Below are positions 51,624-64,000 of a DNA stretch of 64,000 nt, one piece after another. The DNA comes from Brienomyrus brachyistius (lineage: Eukaryota; Chordata; Actinopteri; Osteoglossiformes; Mormyridae), in the NCBI RefSeq assembly GCF_023856365.1, contig NC_064538.1, positions 17,626,935-17,690,934 of the forward strand. The letters are read 5' to 3'. Position 1 is the first letter of the stretch; each line of letters starts with the position of its first letter. The notes under the pieces are model-generated. The model saw nothing but the letters and a program-made list of their open reading frames with translations, ran no database searches and was not told where the DNA came from. Both the position numbers and the translations under genes were made by a program.

Positions 51624-54600
51624 GTGAATAGTGGGCCGCTCCACGCTGTTTCCTCCGCGTTACTGTACCGCAGCCCCCCTAGTTCATGTCCGTTTCGCCC
51701 AGGCCCGGTCTGTATGTAAATGAACCAGTTTCAGCTTTCTGACCTCGGCACGTTTGTTCTTTGGATTTTATATTTTCCACGATATAAAGTCATTTACACC
51801 TCATGCCAGCTGGATTATATAGCTGCTTTGTAAAAGAACAGTATTGATGAACATCGTACTCATCTGTAACTTTTTCGAATGAGAGAAATGACTGCTTTTT
51901 GTACATGCTTTGCAGCCTTTAAACTGTGCCGTGAACTAATAATGGAAAAGCCCAAAGACACTTGTTAATAATACACGTGCCTCTTTTATCCTCCCAGGCG
52001 TGTGACGACTTTAGCACGTGGAGTCTCATGTTAGGGCCCTCTCTGGCGCAGGGACCAAAGACAGACAGCATTGCTTTTGTCATAGAAGCCGCCGCAGAAC
52101 AAGGAGCGGGATTAAAGTCGCTTTCCGCAAAGGGAAATGTATGTATCGTCATAATGTTTTCTTTAAGCGTTCCATTTGTCCCATTCTGGTACACGTGTAC
52201 ATCTCAATACCTGCGGAAATTTAGATCAGGGCCTGGACACTTTTGTAACTACTACTCATGACAGGTGCTGCTCTAGTGCCCCAGAAGAGCCGATAGTCTT
52301 CCGCCTATGTAGTAAAAGGGAAGTCTGCCTGATCTGCCTTTGATCTCGCCAGTTATTTCCATTGCCTTTTACTAGGCGGTGTCCCTATTGTAACTGTGGC
52401 TTTTCTGTCCAGTCTAACTAAGATAAGGGGAGTAGAGAGCCTCCCCCCCAGGACTTGGCTGGGTGGGGGGCAGGGCAGGGTTACACCACCTAGGTTTTGG
52501 AGTGCCCCACCCTCCTTTTTGGCCATGCAGTGTATTTCTGATTGTATGGATAGGTAAATTGTGCTTCTCTTCACAGGGGGGCTTTTAAGAAGAGAAAGAT
52601 CATGCCCGCTTCCAGGCGGTCACGCTTGAGAAGGAAGGTGGCCTGTAGAACAGACACCGGGGCTAGTCGTTCCGGATGCTTCTGAAAGGCGTTAGTGGAC
52701 CTCTGTAACCTGACAGAGCAAGCAGGGGCCCGGTGCAGGAAGTGGGGGTGGGGGGTGTCTCGTGTCTCGATCTCCCAGCCTCTAACCCGCACCCCTGTGA
52801 AGACTCACTGTAAAAACAAACTCTCACCCCCACTGCTTCTGGATGCTTCCATCCAACCTGAATCATCTCCAGCTTTACCAGACTGACCAGATTATCTCTC
52901 TGGATAAGTGGATTAATTTCAGCTTTTTTGGCTTTAGATGGAAATGAAATTTAACCCGGAAAATCCATTACCTGTTTTACGGCTGGTGGTGTCCTGTAAA
53001 GCACTCATCCTGCACAGATTCATAGGCGTATGCAAAATATAACTTTAATTGCTCTGTGAGGGCTGTTCCTCTCTCAGTGGACACGGCCATTAATCACTGG
53101 GACTGTGCGTGTGTCCATCCAGGTGCTGAAGTGGTCAGATTACTGCCTTCCCTTGGCCTGCAGCTCCGAGCGGCCGTTCAGGGCGGTGGCGGAAGCCAGC
53201 GTGGAGAATTTCAGTCGCCTCGGAGTGGCGTTTATGGAAGATCGGCTGTGGCTGGACAATGGACTCGTGCCGGAGAAAATAGTCTGTGAGTATGTGAGCA
53301 TGACGGACAGTTGCCATTGCCTCTGTCTTCCGTTTCCCCCTGGGTGTGCATGTCGGATTGAGCCCTCAGAAAAATGTAACTGGACATGATGGTAAACACT
53401 GGGGTAAAACTTAAAACTCTCTTGTATCTTTTACTTATTATGAGACTGTACCTCGTGTGTGATACTAGAAATTTATCAAAGATAATTTGACAAGCAAGGC
53501 TCCAGCTGGGGGGGGCAGCGTGTGGCTTGGTTTGGTTTATTAGCCTTCTGTGCCAGTGATCGGAAGCCGGCTGGTTTGAATCTTGTGTTTGGCAGAGTAG
53601 CTGCATCTCCGCTGGGCCCTTGAGCGTGGTCCTTAACCCCCTGAAAAATGGCCGGGTGGGTGACCTCGGTCTCAAACCTTAATCTTCACGCTTAGCTGTA
53701 AATGTATGTGTGTACGTAAGCCGTAGAATATAGAGATCGGACATGTGAAAATAAAATTCCAGTGAATATGTTCTTGTACTTGTACAAATGGCGAATAAAG
53801 CTTTTTAAATTTGACATATATTAGGGGTGGGACTTGATTAAGAAAAAGAATAATCTAATTAGAAGCTTTGTAATTGATCAATCGAAATTAATCACATTTC
53901 AATATTAGACACGAGAAATAAGAAATTTAAGTTTGGTTGATGAATGAATCAATATACATAAGGTTAAACTTCAAAATATTGTTTATTTTCCCATCAGTCT
54001 ATTACACAGAGCAATAGATGAGTGCAGAAAAGACAGAGCAAACTCTTTTCAGAGCACTGGAAATTTTGACCGAAAATGCCAAAGTACTGACTGACAGCTG
54101 CTCCCATTTTTCATACATCGTGTATGAAAAACCAAACAATCCCATTTCAGTCAAAAACTCAACAGTTCAAGCTAAATTGCTGTGTCTACCATCTAAAATG
54201 GTATAATTACTTACCTTAAATACCTGATAAGCTGTTAAGTGGTTCACGATCTCTGAAAGAGGTAATATAAACACTGTGCTAATTGCGTTAGCGCGGCAAT
54301 GGGATTTACAGTGTTATATTAGCATCCCGCTAGTCGCTAGTTAATTTAACTGCTTGTAAGTGCAAAGTATTTGTGTGTTGTTTGAGTTGTAATATATGTA
54401 TTACCTGTTCAGTTTCACAGTGCCTCTTTAAGTAAACATCTCAAACTGCAAGATTTGCTTCCCGGATGTTTGTTGGAGGAGCCTGTTAGTATCTGTCAAG
54501 CTAAAAACTGCACACTCACATTAGCAAGGACAGAATAGTGCGAGTAAAATGTGTACATTTTTTGTATTTATTTAGCTCCATAATTAATTAATCGAAAGTC

Positions 54601-57600
54601 ACGCGTTAAACTCCCAGCCCTTATATATATTATATATAATATATATATATTTTTTTAAATTTATTTTATGTTTAATGTTTTCCCAGCTGTTCTGCTCAGG
54701 GAATCCACGCTCAAAGCACTTGCTGGACAGTCTGTACTGATCAGAGGAGCCCAGGCTGAGACCAGGTCACTGGAAACGCAGGAACCGCCAGAGGACAGAT
54801 CACTGTTTCAGTCCCCGTGCAGCGCGACCAAGGAAGGTACGGGGGCGGCGATTGGCAGCGCGTCCGGGCAGGACCGCGGGTGCCCCCCTGCGGATGCTGC
54901 CGCCGCGGACGCTGGCCTGGACGGCCGCCACAGGATGGAGACCGGGGAGCAACATGCGGAAGGCTGCCACCTCCACCTGTCCAGCTGTCACGAGTGCCTG
55001 GAGTTGGAGAGCAGCACCATCCTCTCGGTGAAGTGTGCATCGATGGAGAACATTCCTGACCTCCCTGACGACTACATGGGCGGCCGGGGGGAGTCTGATG
55101 GGAGGGGCCTTCCCAGCCAGGGCAGGAGGTTCAACCAGAAGCCTCCCAATGTGCTGGTGTATACAGGGGGCTGCCAGGAGAGGTTCGAGCATGTCCGCGC
55201 TCTCCTGGCCGAGTGCATCAACACGGACAGCTACGTGCTATATCCCCTGCGACCACAGCAGGTCCTCAGCGAGCCATGGCTGGACAACACCCTCCTGCTG
55301 GTGCTGGCCGAGGAAATGCCCCTCATGGTCCAACACCATGAACGTTTCCTGGCCTACCTGGAGCGGGGTGGTAAGCTCCTGGGCTTGTGCTCCTCCTTCT
55401 GCGCAGCTGGCCTGTCGCTCGCCCCGGGCCCAGACCAGAGAAACAGCGTGTGTCAACTGGCCTTCACCAAGGCCGACTGCACCGAGGTGGAGCTGAGTGC
55501 CCTGGCCAGCGGCCACGTGTTTGTGCGTGGAGACGGCCCCGCAGAGATGTGGGGAGAGCTGCGAGGGGGCAGTGGGGGCATGGCAGTCGTCAGGGTGACA
55601 CACGGTGACAATGGCGGTGAGGCCGTGCTGTGCCAGGTACCGTCTCCCATGCCAAAGCTACGCCTGTCCTGGCTTGCAATATTACCTGAATTAAAACTTT
55701 ATATAAAAAATAAACTTTCTAAACTTGTTCTTAAGAGATACTTCCATTTTTCTGAAGATAAGAAAATGGTCAGTCCTGAAAGCGCATTTTGCCTTAGACT
55801 AACCAGTATCACTGATATTTACGACCAATAAGCTCCTATGGATTTGATCACATGACCTACCACCCGGAGTGATGTCATGTCTGTGCGCCCTCTTCACTTC
55901 TCTCTTCTGCAGGTGCACCTGGAGGCGGCGCCCAACTCCCATGGTGTCACGAGCCCACAGGACTTTGACGAGTTGAAAGCAAGCAACGCACTTCGCTATG
56001 AGGTGCTGTCCGAGATCTTGAGCTGGCTGGGGCTGAGCTGCGAGCTGAGCCATGTGCCGCCGCCCAGCCCCATCTATGTCCTCTCCTCGTCTGAGGTAGG
56101 ACCCACTGCCCTCATGCCTACCTTTAAATAGCTGTCCTTTGCTATTGCCTGACTGTTAATGTTACAGTTGTCATCATTGTCACTTTTAAACGGAGGTGAC
56201 AGTAAAGATTAAATTTCAGTAAAACTGTAAAATGCCTTGCATGTTCTGCAGATTATGAGACTATATCCTGTGTACGGTACTTGGAACTTATCACAGACAA
56301 ATTAATGAGCAAGAATTAAAATAATTAAATACTGATAGATTTGTGAGTTTAACACATGCATGATAACATGTGGAGACATATCAATAGAACAGAATTTAAA
56401 AAGTCTTTAAAACGGGATATAATGGTTCTGTTATCTTTGTTTTGAATAACCAGAAAAGATTCTGTACATTTGAGTAAATTAATGTTATGTAATTCATAAA
56501 TTAATTTAATAACTTACAATTAATTTAACCATAAATTATAAGTTATTATAAAATGTTATAAAACACTGTGACATTAAAAACTGCTATAAATAGCATGAAT
56601 TTTTTTTCCAATAGCATCAACCGACACTTTCACTGTCAGGCTTTGCGTAGAGATTTTTAATTTTTTAATTTTGGTTTCAGCACGTTCAGTGTGGGGCTCT
56701 AATTGAAATGAAATCATAATTGCAGTTAATCTATATTGAAACCAGCTGACAGTCTAGCATAGGTTTACATGTTTAACATGTCAAGGCTTTGACTTGTACT
56801 GCGGTCACTTCTGTGTTCTAGTGATATTGTAGCTTGTAGCAGTAAAAAGTAATTTGTAGTAAAGTGGGATTTTTTTTAATGTGACTTGCAGTAGCTTTGT
56901 ATTGTTTTCTTCTCATCCAGATATTTAAATTGGTGTCTAATTTCTATTTAAAACTCTTTGTAATATGCCCATGGTGGCAGGTTCTTACGCTGCTCCTGTG
57001 ACCGGAAGGTTGCTGGTTCAAATCCCAGACTCTGCAGTTATTTCAGCATAAGGCCACTTAACAAGGCCCTGACCCCAATTGTTCCTGGAACACTGACCCT
57101 GCTTTCTTAAAAGAAAAGTAACTTTGGATAAAAGTGTCTGCTAAATTTATGTAACTGTATACATCTATGAATAACAAGTAATGTAAGCATCGTTAACATT
57201 GCAGCAGATTCAGGGAGCCCGAGTGCATGAATCTGTTCAGATGAGAAGCTGCATTAAGTCTCGGCTTTTTTTCTGTCCCGTTGAATATGGAGCCGACTGG
57301 TTCCAGACAGACTTTGGCCCGATTCGTGGCCAAATGTTTTGGGCCCAAGGATCCAGACGGGCTGAGGCGCTGAGCAGTGAGACGCAGCACCTCAGTCTGG
57401 ACTCACGGTTTTATTTAAACAGTTTTCGCGATTAGTGCTGCCTGCATTCTTCCTGCGATTTCCACAGCGATCAAAGGGCATCCCCTACCCTCTGCCACTT
57501 GCCTTTTTCGCCGAGTGGCGCCCACACGTGTTCCGACGGGCCCCTCCGGACATATAAACCCTGTGAGCCATTGCGTCGTTTTGCACATAAATTTGCATAC

Positions 57601-58056
57601 ATTAAAGCACTGAATGTTTTCCATATGTGCGGGCGGGCTAGGGCCTGGTTCCTCACACGGCTGCCATGATAAACATTTACGCGGACAATTACAGCCCACT
57701 TTGTGAAGGAAAGCAGGCGAGTGAGGAGCTGGTACCGGTTTGCTTGCCGGGAATGGGGGTGCGTGATACTCAAAGGCCTGATGTCACCGGCACCCCAGCC
57801 AGAGATATTTAGGGAATCTGGCCTCCGTGTTAATCGGCATTTGAAATGGGACCACATGCAGGTCTGTCAGCCCCCGTTTTCAGCCTGGAGGGTCAGGCGC
57901 TCAGACAGCTGTCCACTCACCCCTTCAGGATGGCTGGGAGTGTGTACATCTGCTGATGGTCGGTGTGCAGATCGTGCCTCAGGGTTATCTTAAACCATAA
58001 TGCCTTCCTGGGAGCAAGCTTACTGCTAGAGAAGTCTGTGCTGCTAACAGACTGTA

Positions 58057-58139
<83 letters not shown>

Positions 58140-60961
58140 GTGTAAATGCTTTGTGTAATAAGTCTGACATTTCCTGAAGTATGACTACGTAAAATACGAA
58201 CAGGTAGTTCGATTCATGCAGTAAGTGTGAGAAACCACCAGGGGGCGGTCAGCACCCGCCGTTTGTTACACTATACCGTTTCGTTAAGAATGCCGAAAAT
58301 AACCAACCGGAAAGTATTCGGAAGGATGAGTCACTTATTGTCAATGTCAGGCGGTTTAGATATTCCTGCGATTTTTTTCCTGTTGAATTTAAACATTAAT
58401 TTGCACATTTTCCCTCTGGTAAATGACATGTATCGGTGCAAACCGGCTTCTCTAGCCACGTTGCATGTCGTTGCAAGGACGGCGTGTCTCCCGTTTTAAG
58501 TAAACCGCCCTTGCGCTCCCAATACAGAAGATGGCGTCTCCTCAAACCAAACTGTAGCATTTATTATTAATTATTATTATTCGGTCTGCTTTGAGCCGCG
58601 GCTGCTACCTGACCTCTGGCCCGAGCACTTTGTTATAACAAACACGGCGGTGATGAGAGCGCCTGCCTTTGGGATTGCTTCCAGATTGTCTGGCCGGGAG
58701 CTGGGTCCACCTTCCTGCAGCGGGCCAGCCTGTCCGACCAGTCGTCCGATCCCGTGGCACGGCTGTTTTAACTCATTTACACGATCAAGCCTCTCTGGTC
58801 ATTCTGACTATCATCCTTAGTGTTTTTCTATTTTTAAATATTTTTGTGCTTTTGGCTCCAGAAGTGCATGCAGTATTGAATACTATGGGCAAAATATTTT
58901 TTCCTTTTGATTTTATTTTTAAGTCACAAAATTGCATAGACTGAGACATGGCCTTTGTTTGCATTTCGCTGTGAGTATCTGACAGGTGGCTCCTGTTCCC
59001 GGAGCCGGGGGACGAGTCCGCGGCTCTCGGGCGATCCGCACGAGCGAAGGGGGATTTGTCAGGCGGTAGAAACGGTCCCCGGGGGGGCGATGCGAGCCGC
59101 CTCCCCTGTTAGGCGTCCTTTTGTGATTTGCACAAAGCGGATAATTGAAGCATGCAGATAAGCGGCTCTAATTGATTAACCATCACTGTAGCCCTTAAAT
59201 ATGGATCGCAGCTAATTAGGGCCATCACGCCGGGCTTTTCACAACCTGCCAGCGCTAATCACGCCGCTCGGCCGCCAGATGGGTCCCGCAAAGGGTGTAT
59301 CCGTGTCTCCCCCCGCTTCATGCTTCGTTTGTGATGAGATGTAAACCGGGGTATCTGCGGTGTCGGTTCTGCTTCCGCACGGGAAGCCCGGCTCGGTACC
59401 GGAAGCGTCCGCCAGCCGATGCTGCTTAGGTACTGCACGCGCTGAACGTCTTCATGCCGGCGTCTGTGCTGCAGGGCACATGCATAATCCGCGTTCGGAA
59501 GCCCGCGCGACGCTCCACGGTGGGTCACGTCAACACCATGCGTGGTGACGTCAATAATTCTATGCATATAATGTCATACATACATATTTTGGACATATGT
59601 CGAAATTAACGGCATTTTCGAGTCCATTTTTCGGTAATATTGCTTGCACTTTTTGCTTTGAGTATTTTCTTTAGTGTTTGTTTAATCGTTCCGCTCTTTA
59701 CATATCAGGGCAATAATTAAGATTTTGCCAGTCCAAAATGATACGTTTTAAATTAAAAAAAAAATTAAAATCTATATTTACTTTCAGCTTTTGGTTTGAC
59801 AGCATATTTGAGCTTCATTCTTTTTCATTCAGTTAAAATCCTGTTTCCATCACACACATCTGGAGAAACGATGTGAAATGAATATGTTAAGGTTTGGCAA
59901 TGTGTGCAGACAATACCTAACACAGACGTTTTCTTTTTTTCCTGAGTAGTTCATTTACATTTAAGTAATATATGTCTTTAAATTATTATATACATATAAA
60001 TCACCTAGTATGTTCAGTGTTTCAGGGTTGGCAAACATAATGGTGCAAAAGTTACTAAATGAATGTAATACATGTATTAACTAATTCGTATTTCTGAGCA
60101 ATGTGAATTACTATAGTGGGTCCTTAAATCAAAAAACGGCAGAGTCTATGGTGGTACTCAGAAGCTGAGGTTTATATACTGTATCTTCAGTCTATTATTA
60201 TATGACAGAACCTTCTGTTAATCATTATTTTGCTTGAAACATGCTAGAAAAGACCTGACTCATTAAATTCAGTTTTCACATTATCTCATTGCTTTACAGC
60301 ACATTGACGAAGTGCATTACTACGTAAAGACTTATAACATCAGCCCAGCAGATTAGCTCAAAATTTCTTTAAAATGGGTAAATCGGTAAAATCAGTGGTG
60401 TTTTCATTACTTGACTTCTGCACTGTCCTGTTCCTTTGGGGGGGTCGGGTATGTATGTCATCTTCCAGATCTTTTGTCTCTGAAACCCTGAGCTATGCAT
60501 TTCAAATGGAGACTGAAACTGGAACATCACTTGAATTGACTATTAAAAATGAGTTAAATGACTCTTTATGATGATTTTGACCTGTTATAGGTGCCATTTG
60601 TGCACCCTGTGTATGATGTAATTGTCTTATTTTAGAGTAATTTTGAGATGTAGTAGGACTCATGCATCCTGATGTCTGTTTGGGGGTAGGAATGCCGGCG
60701 TTGCTTCCTGGAGTGGCTGCAGACACAGGTGGGCCAGGGGGGGGTCCTGAGGGCCTCCCGAATCTCCTTGAAAGTGCTTCCCGGTGTGGAGTCCCCAGGG
60801 GCACTGCCAGGGGGCACACTGGCCCTGGTCACGCAGCCCCCCCAGCACCTCCCCCCACAGTTCAGCCTGGAGACTTACAGCCTCCACCTGCGCACTCGAA
60901 CCCTGGGCCGCTGTGTGCTGTTTGCCGAGACCACCCCCTCCACCATGGACCTGCTGGAGGG
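51369..60961 (+). CDS. HLCS: HLCS, holocarboxylase synthetase; N-terminal two thirds, open at the right edge
   Basis: HLCS attaches biotin, via biotinyl-AMP, to the biotin-dependent carboxylases and is also found in the nucleus. Exons 51369-51623, 51998-52138, 53123-53285, 54687-55636, 55913-56095 and 60690-60961 join in phase to 654 codons plus two bases. Matches to the vertebrate N-terminal region include MEDRLWLDNGLVPEKIVS, STLKALAGQ, HLHLSSCHECLELESSTI and ENIPDLPDDYMG. Others are NVLVYTGGCQERFEHVRALL, YLERGGKLLGLCSSF, GGEAVLCQVHLE, RYEVLSEILSWLGLSCEL and GRCVLFAETTPSTMDLL. The last is the start of the biotin-ligase domain. The ATP/biotin-binding core (GRGGN region) and the C-terminal domain must lie beyond 64000. 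The fish start adds about 90 residues upstream of the usual human MEDRL start. Confidence 0.95.
53540..53815 (+). repeat. tRNA-derived SINE fragment in HLCS intron
   Basis: The words CTGGTTTGAATCTTG (B-box-like), GGGCCCTTGAGCGTGGTCCT and TTAACCCC are the body of the same fish SINE group seen at 45020 and 56970. Confidence 0.6.
53823..54622. mobile_element. hAT-like non-autonomous element
   Basis: The left end AGGGGTGGGACTTGATTAA and the reverse complement of the right end AAGGGCTGGGAGTTTAACG are inverted repeats. The flanking words CATATATT and TATATATT fit an 8-bp target duplication but the site is AT-rich, so this is weak. The interior has no transposase ORF. It lies just upstream of the large HLCS exon. 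Confidence 0.65.
56970..57170 (+). repeat. tRNA-derived SINE in HLCS intron
   Basis: A tRNA-like head with B-box GGTTCAAATCCC, body CACTTAACAAGGCCCTGACC and tail AACTTTGGATAAAAGTGTCT (LINE-like end) form a full-looking fish SINE on the plus strand. Confidence 0.8.
57180..60689. other. HLCS intron 5, repeat-poor part
   Basis: Beyond the SINE and TA repeat I see no exon in this 3.5-kb stretch. Sub-regions near 57540-57690 and 59130-59275 have mixed composition with homeobox-type TAATTA/TAATCA words and look unlike repeats; they are candidates for conserved regulatory DNA. Confidence 0.4.
58064..58135. repeat. TA dinucleotide microsatellite
   Basis: About 36 perfect TA repeats in HLCS intron 5. 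Confidence 0.97.
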
Positions 60962-63900
60962 GTAACGCACCACCCGTTTCCTCTTGGGTTGTGGGTGGGG
61001 GGTGGGAGGGGGGCAGTTGGAAGCACCACCCGGCGAGGTCATTAGACCTGGGCTGCGAGCGGCCCTTTGGCTCTCGCTAAATCAGGATTTTGGTTGCCGA
61101 GTACCAAGCGACCTTAGCAGGGGCGACCGTGTGGTCGCTTACCATGGCAGTAAGTATAGCCAGGCTCCAGCTGTGGAGCTAGGGGGTGCGGGGGGGATGG
61201 GTGGGCGCTTGGCTGGAACTAATTTAATGCCTGAATGACCTCACAGCAGTAGAAGCAAGCTGCACCTAATAGAAGTCTTTGTCTACATCCTCACATCTTA
61301 CTGGGGACTTGCCAGTCAACATAGCCGATCCCAGAAAACAGGTGGGAGCAATTAGCCCTGTCATAAAGTTTGAAAAATGGATTCTGGAGCCGCACTGAGG
61401 TGATCGAAACTGACAGTGTTGTCATTAGGGTTGTAAGGTAAAGTAAGGGGGTGGGGGTGTGTGTGCAGAATGGGAGGGGGGGCATTCTACAATCTGATTT
61501 CTCATGCCTTGATTATTCATTTAATTTCCAGATGGCCCAGGTTACACTCTGATTAAATTTTATTGTTTTTGACGTAAGTATCTTTCCAACGGCTTTTGTG
61601 TTTTTTGCTCTAGTTAGAATTTCGGACTCAGCAGTTTCTGGGGCTTATATTTATTATTAACACACGTGTGGAGATGGTGGTAATGAGTCTGCTGTCTTGT
61701 GTTGGTTGGGGCTCCTGTATCAGGGCCTACAGCGCTACAGCACCCCCCTCCCATGATGCATCACTGCATGTCGAACAGCAGCCGAACTTCTGGGTTCAAA
61801 GTGCGGTTTTCCCTGATAATGAGCCCGGCTTGTGCTGCCGGGTAGTTCAGCAAGAATCATTTGCACCCCCCCCTCCCAACCCCCCTCTGTGGTCCTGCAG
61901 CCTCCTTTTCCATGAGCATCGCTCACGGGAGACCTGCACCCACTTGAGGGCAATCCCATGGACTGTCCCTCTGAGTTCTCTCTGCGGTTGTGACCCCCCT
62001 ATTTTAAAGGATATTATTAAAGCTCATTCATTGCAAAAATGTTTAATTCAAGTAGATAAGGCTGATTTCATCTGTCTCTATCACTGAGTGGTACAGACCA
62101 GAAAATTATCTTTGCGTCTTCTATAAAGGTTAATTAGTTACCATGGATAACTTTTTATTTTTCATCAAATTTCTCTTACAATTGTCTTCATTACCCTGTT
62201 TCTAGAAGTTTTTAAATTGCTGAAGATAAAAACATACTATTTTATATCAAACATAACTTCTTTAAGGTTTGTTTTGTTCACTATCTTATACTGTTGCAGT
62301 TTTCGAACAACATTTTAATCTTCAGATGCGATAAATCGAGTAGCTCTAAATGTGGCCTTTAATTTCCAGGTTCCCTTTGATTTTTTTAATTTCTTTTTCC
62401 CTTTCTGACGGAAGCTGTAACAGGATGGGCCAAGCGGCCTGGTGCTGGGAATAGCAATCTCGGCCAGAACATCCGTTTGTCCAGAGTGTTAGTCATTTGT
62501 TTGCTTAAAACAGACAGCCGGGGGGGGGGGGGGGGGGGGGGGTTGTGTTCTCGCAAAGTGTATAATACTGACTCATCGGGTATCATTCTTACAGGCCGAT
62601 AGCCTTTTTTAATTCTTGTTTGCTATCGGTGTTTCGTTTTACTCCGTTTGGGTGTTTTGTTCTGGAAGTCAAGATGACATTAAACTGCCTTGAGAGTGTA
62701 TTATGAAGGGTGAATCACGGTGAGGGGGCGGAGTTAAGAGGACTCTTTGTTGAAGATGATTGGCTGCCAGAGCTGGTCATGGCGCATAGAGTTGTTTATT
62801 GGCTGAGGGGGCATATGGCAGCCTGAGGCGATGCCGTGGTGCGGCCTAGGAATCCCAATGACACTTTTCCTTTTTTCTGATTTGGCAAATCCAATCTCCT
62901 GCCCCTGGTGTGCCGTGTTTCCCTTTGTCAGTGGCGGTTCTTCCTTTTTCCACCGAGAGCAGGCATCAGGTGTCCGATGTAGGCCTTGCATGCGCTCTTG
63001 CCTGATGAGGCGCCGATGCCTTTGAGCATTTCCGGTGTGGCCCTTTAAATGCGTTTCTTTGTGAGTCCAGGGCGTCCAGACGTTAACAGATAGCGCAAGA
63101 TGATTTCCAGGGAAAACTACCGGCAGTGTTGTTCTGTTCCCTTGGAGAGGCTATTTTCCTTGGCCGAGGTATAAACAGGACTTTGTTCCTAAATGGTGGC
63201 AGAACACCTTGCATCTCTGGGAGTGTAAAAAGAGGAGCTGGGGAACAAGGGGCTCTTCTGGGCCTGAACGCGGCTGGCTGATTGGTGAACCGGCCGGCAA
63301 TCAGTGTTTGTTTTGACGGGGAACCTACAACCAAAACTGACACAGTATGGAATTAGGCGCCGTTTCCTATGAAAAATATGAACCTCGTCATCAGGAGGGG
63401 GGAGCCCGGGGGGGGGGGGGGGACAATAACTGCAGCAGCAGGTTCGTACATAAAATAAAATTGGTCCAATTGACCTTGCAGGCTCTACCAGCAATTATCT
63501 GAAATTGTAAGCAGATGCCGATAGTGGCCCATTTCATATTCCAGCAACATCTGGCTTCCCGTTCTGAAGTACGAGTTTACATCAGTGCTGGGATGCATAC
63601 TAACTAGCTGATGCAGGGGTCAGACTCGCTGGGGCAGCTTAATGTAAGACGCGTGGAGGATGTGTATTGGGCTCTGGGTGTGTTAATTTTACTGGGGAAA
63701 TGCACACACACAGAAAACTTAGCTTAGTCGCCTTTTGCTCCTGGGATATCAAAAATAGCTGATTATTATCTGCAGGGACCAGTTTGAGGCTCCGGAAAGA
63801 CCACCGGGGCGATACGAGATCCGTATGCTGATAGACATTGGCTGAGACTGGGAGGAAACATGACCAATTGGTGGCCCCGTTGCATTATGGGTAACGAAAA

Positions 63901-64000
63901 ATATCCTCATTGATTGCAGTGAAGGGTGTCATCTGCAAATAATTCTTTTGCCGATGCTCTTCTGGAAACAGGATTAGGTCAATTAACCACATTTACAGAT
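60962..64000. other. HLCS intron 6, open at the right edge
   Basis: No further HLCS exon is recognisable here. The next exon should encode the biotin-ligase core. Homopolymer G tracts occur at 62521-62542 and 63409-63421. Complex, non-repetitive sequence at 63430-63960 may be regulatory; this is only a suspicion. Confidence 0.5.
62521..62542. repeat. Poly-G tract
   Basis: An uninterrupted run of about 22 G residues in HLCS intron 6. Confidence 0.95.

Noticed and set aside
54741..55603. Several long minus-strand and alternate-frame ORFs over 54.7-55.6 kb
   Set aside because: They are shadows of the GC-rich HLCS exon 54687-55636.
57985..58170. 61-codon ORF of alternating Tyr-Ile
   Set aside because: It is the translation of the TA microsatellite.

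Overview
The window is vertebrate nuclear DNA, most likely from a ray-finned fish. The genes are intron-rich with canonical GT-AG splice sites. The non-coding DNA is packed with fish-type repeats: hAT elements and their short derivatives, CR1- and L2-like LINEs, tRNA-derived SINEs, a mariner derivative and AC/TA microsatellites. No bacterial, plasmid or phage content, CRISPR array, rRNA or confident tRNA gene was seen. The species cannot be named from sequence alone.

Five protein-coding genes are present, in the order VPS26C (+), TTC3 (-), PIGP (+), RIPPLY3 (-), HLCS (+). The same five genes lie together in human chromosome 21q22.13 (the Down syndrome critical region), so this is a conserved synteny block. 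I rebuilt the exons by eye from reading frame, splice sites and phase. VPS26C lacks only its first short coding exon, which lies to the left. TTC3 (about 43 exons, about 1,766 codons), PIGP (4 coding exons, 130 aa) and RIPPLY3 (4 exons, 139 aa) appear complete. HLCS has six exons (about 654 codons) and runs off the right edge before its biotin-ligase catalytic domain.

Layout: 1-4840, VPS26C intron 1, with a hAT-like element nested in an older repeat and an unexplained 64-codon Cys/His-rich ORF. 4841-9863, VPS26C exons. 9864-11002, convergent 3' ends of VPS26C and TTC3. 11003-41847, TTC3, whose introns carry two related hAT copies with BED-finger remnants, a decayed CR1-like LINE, an L2-like LINE, a solo LTR and several short inverted-repeat elements. 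41848-44088, divergent TTC3/PIGP promoter region. 44089-45688, PIGP. 45689-49390, convergent intergenic region. 49391-50803, RIPPLY3. 50804-51368, a 565-bp divergent RIPPLY3/HLCS interval. 51369-64000, HLCS exons followed by long introns that may hold conserved regulatory DNA.

The gene products act separately: VPS26C in endosomal retrieval, TTC3 as a ubiquitin ligase, PIGP in GPI-anchor synthesis at the ER, RIPPLY3 as a T-box co-repressor, and HLCS in attaching biotin to carboxylases and histones. Their shared feature is conserved arrangement. I did not find a new multi-gene system. The points most worth a second look are the two head-to-head promoters, a GC-AG intron in TTC3, the small Cys/His ORF, and several transposons with readable insertion histories.
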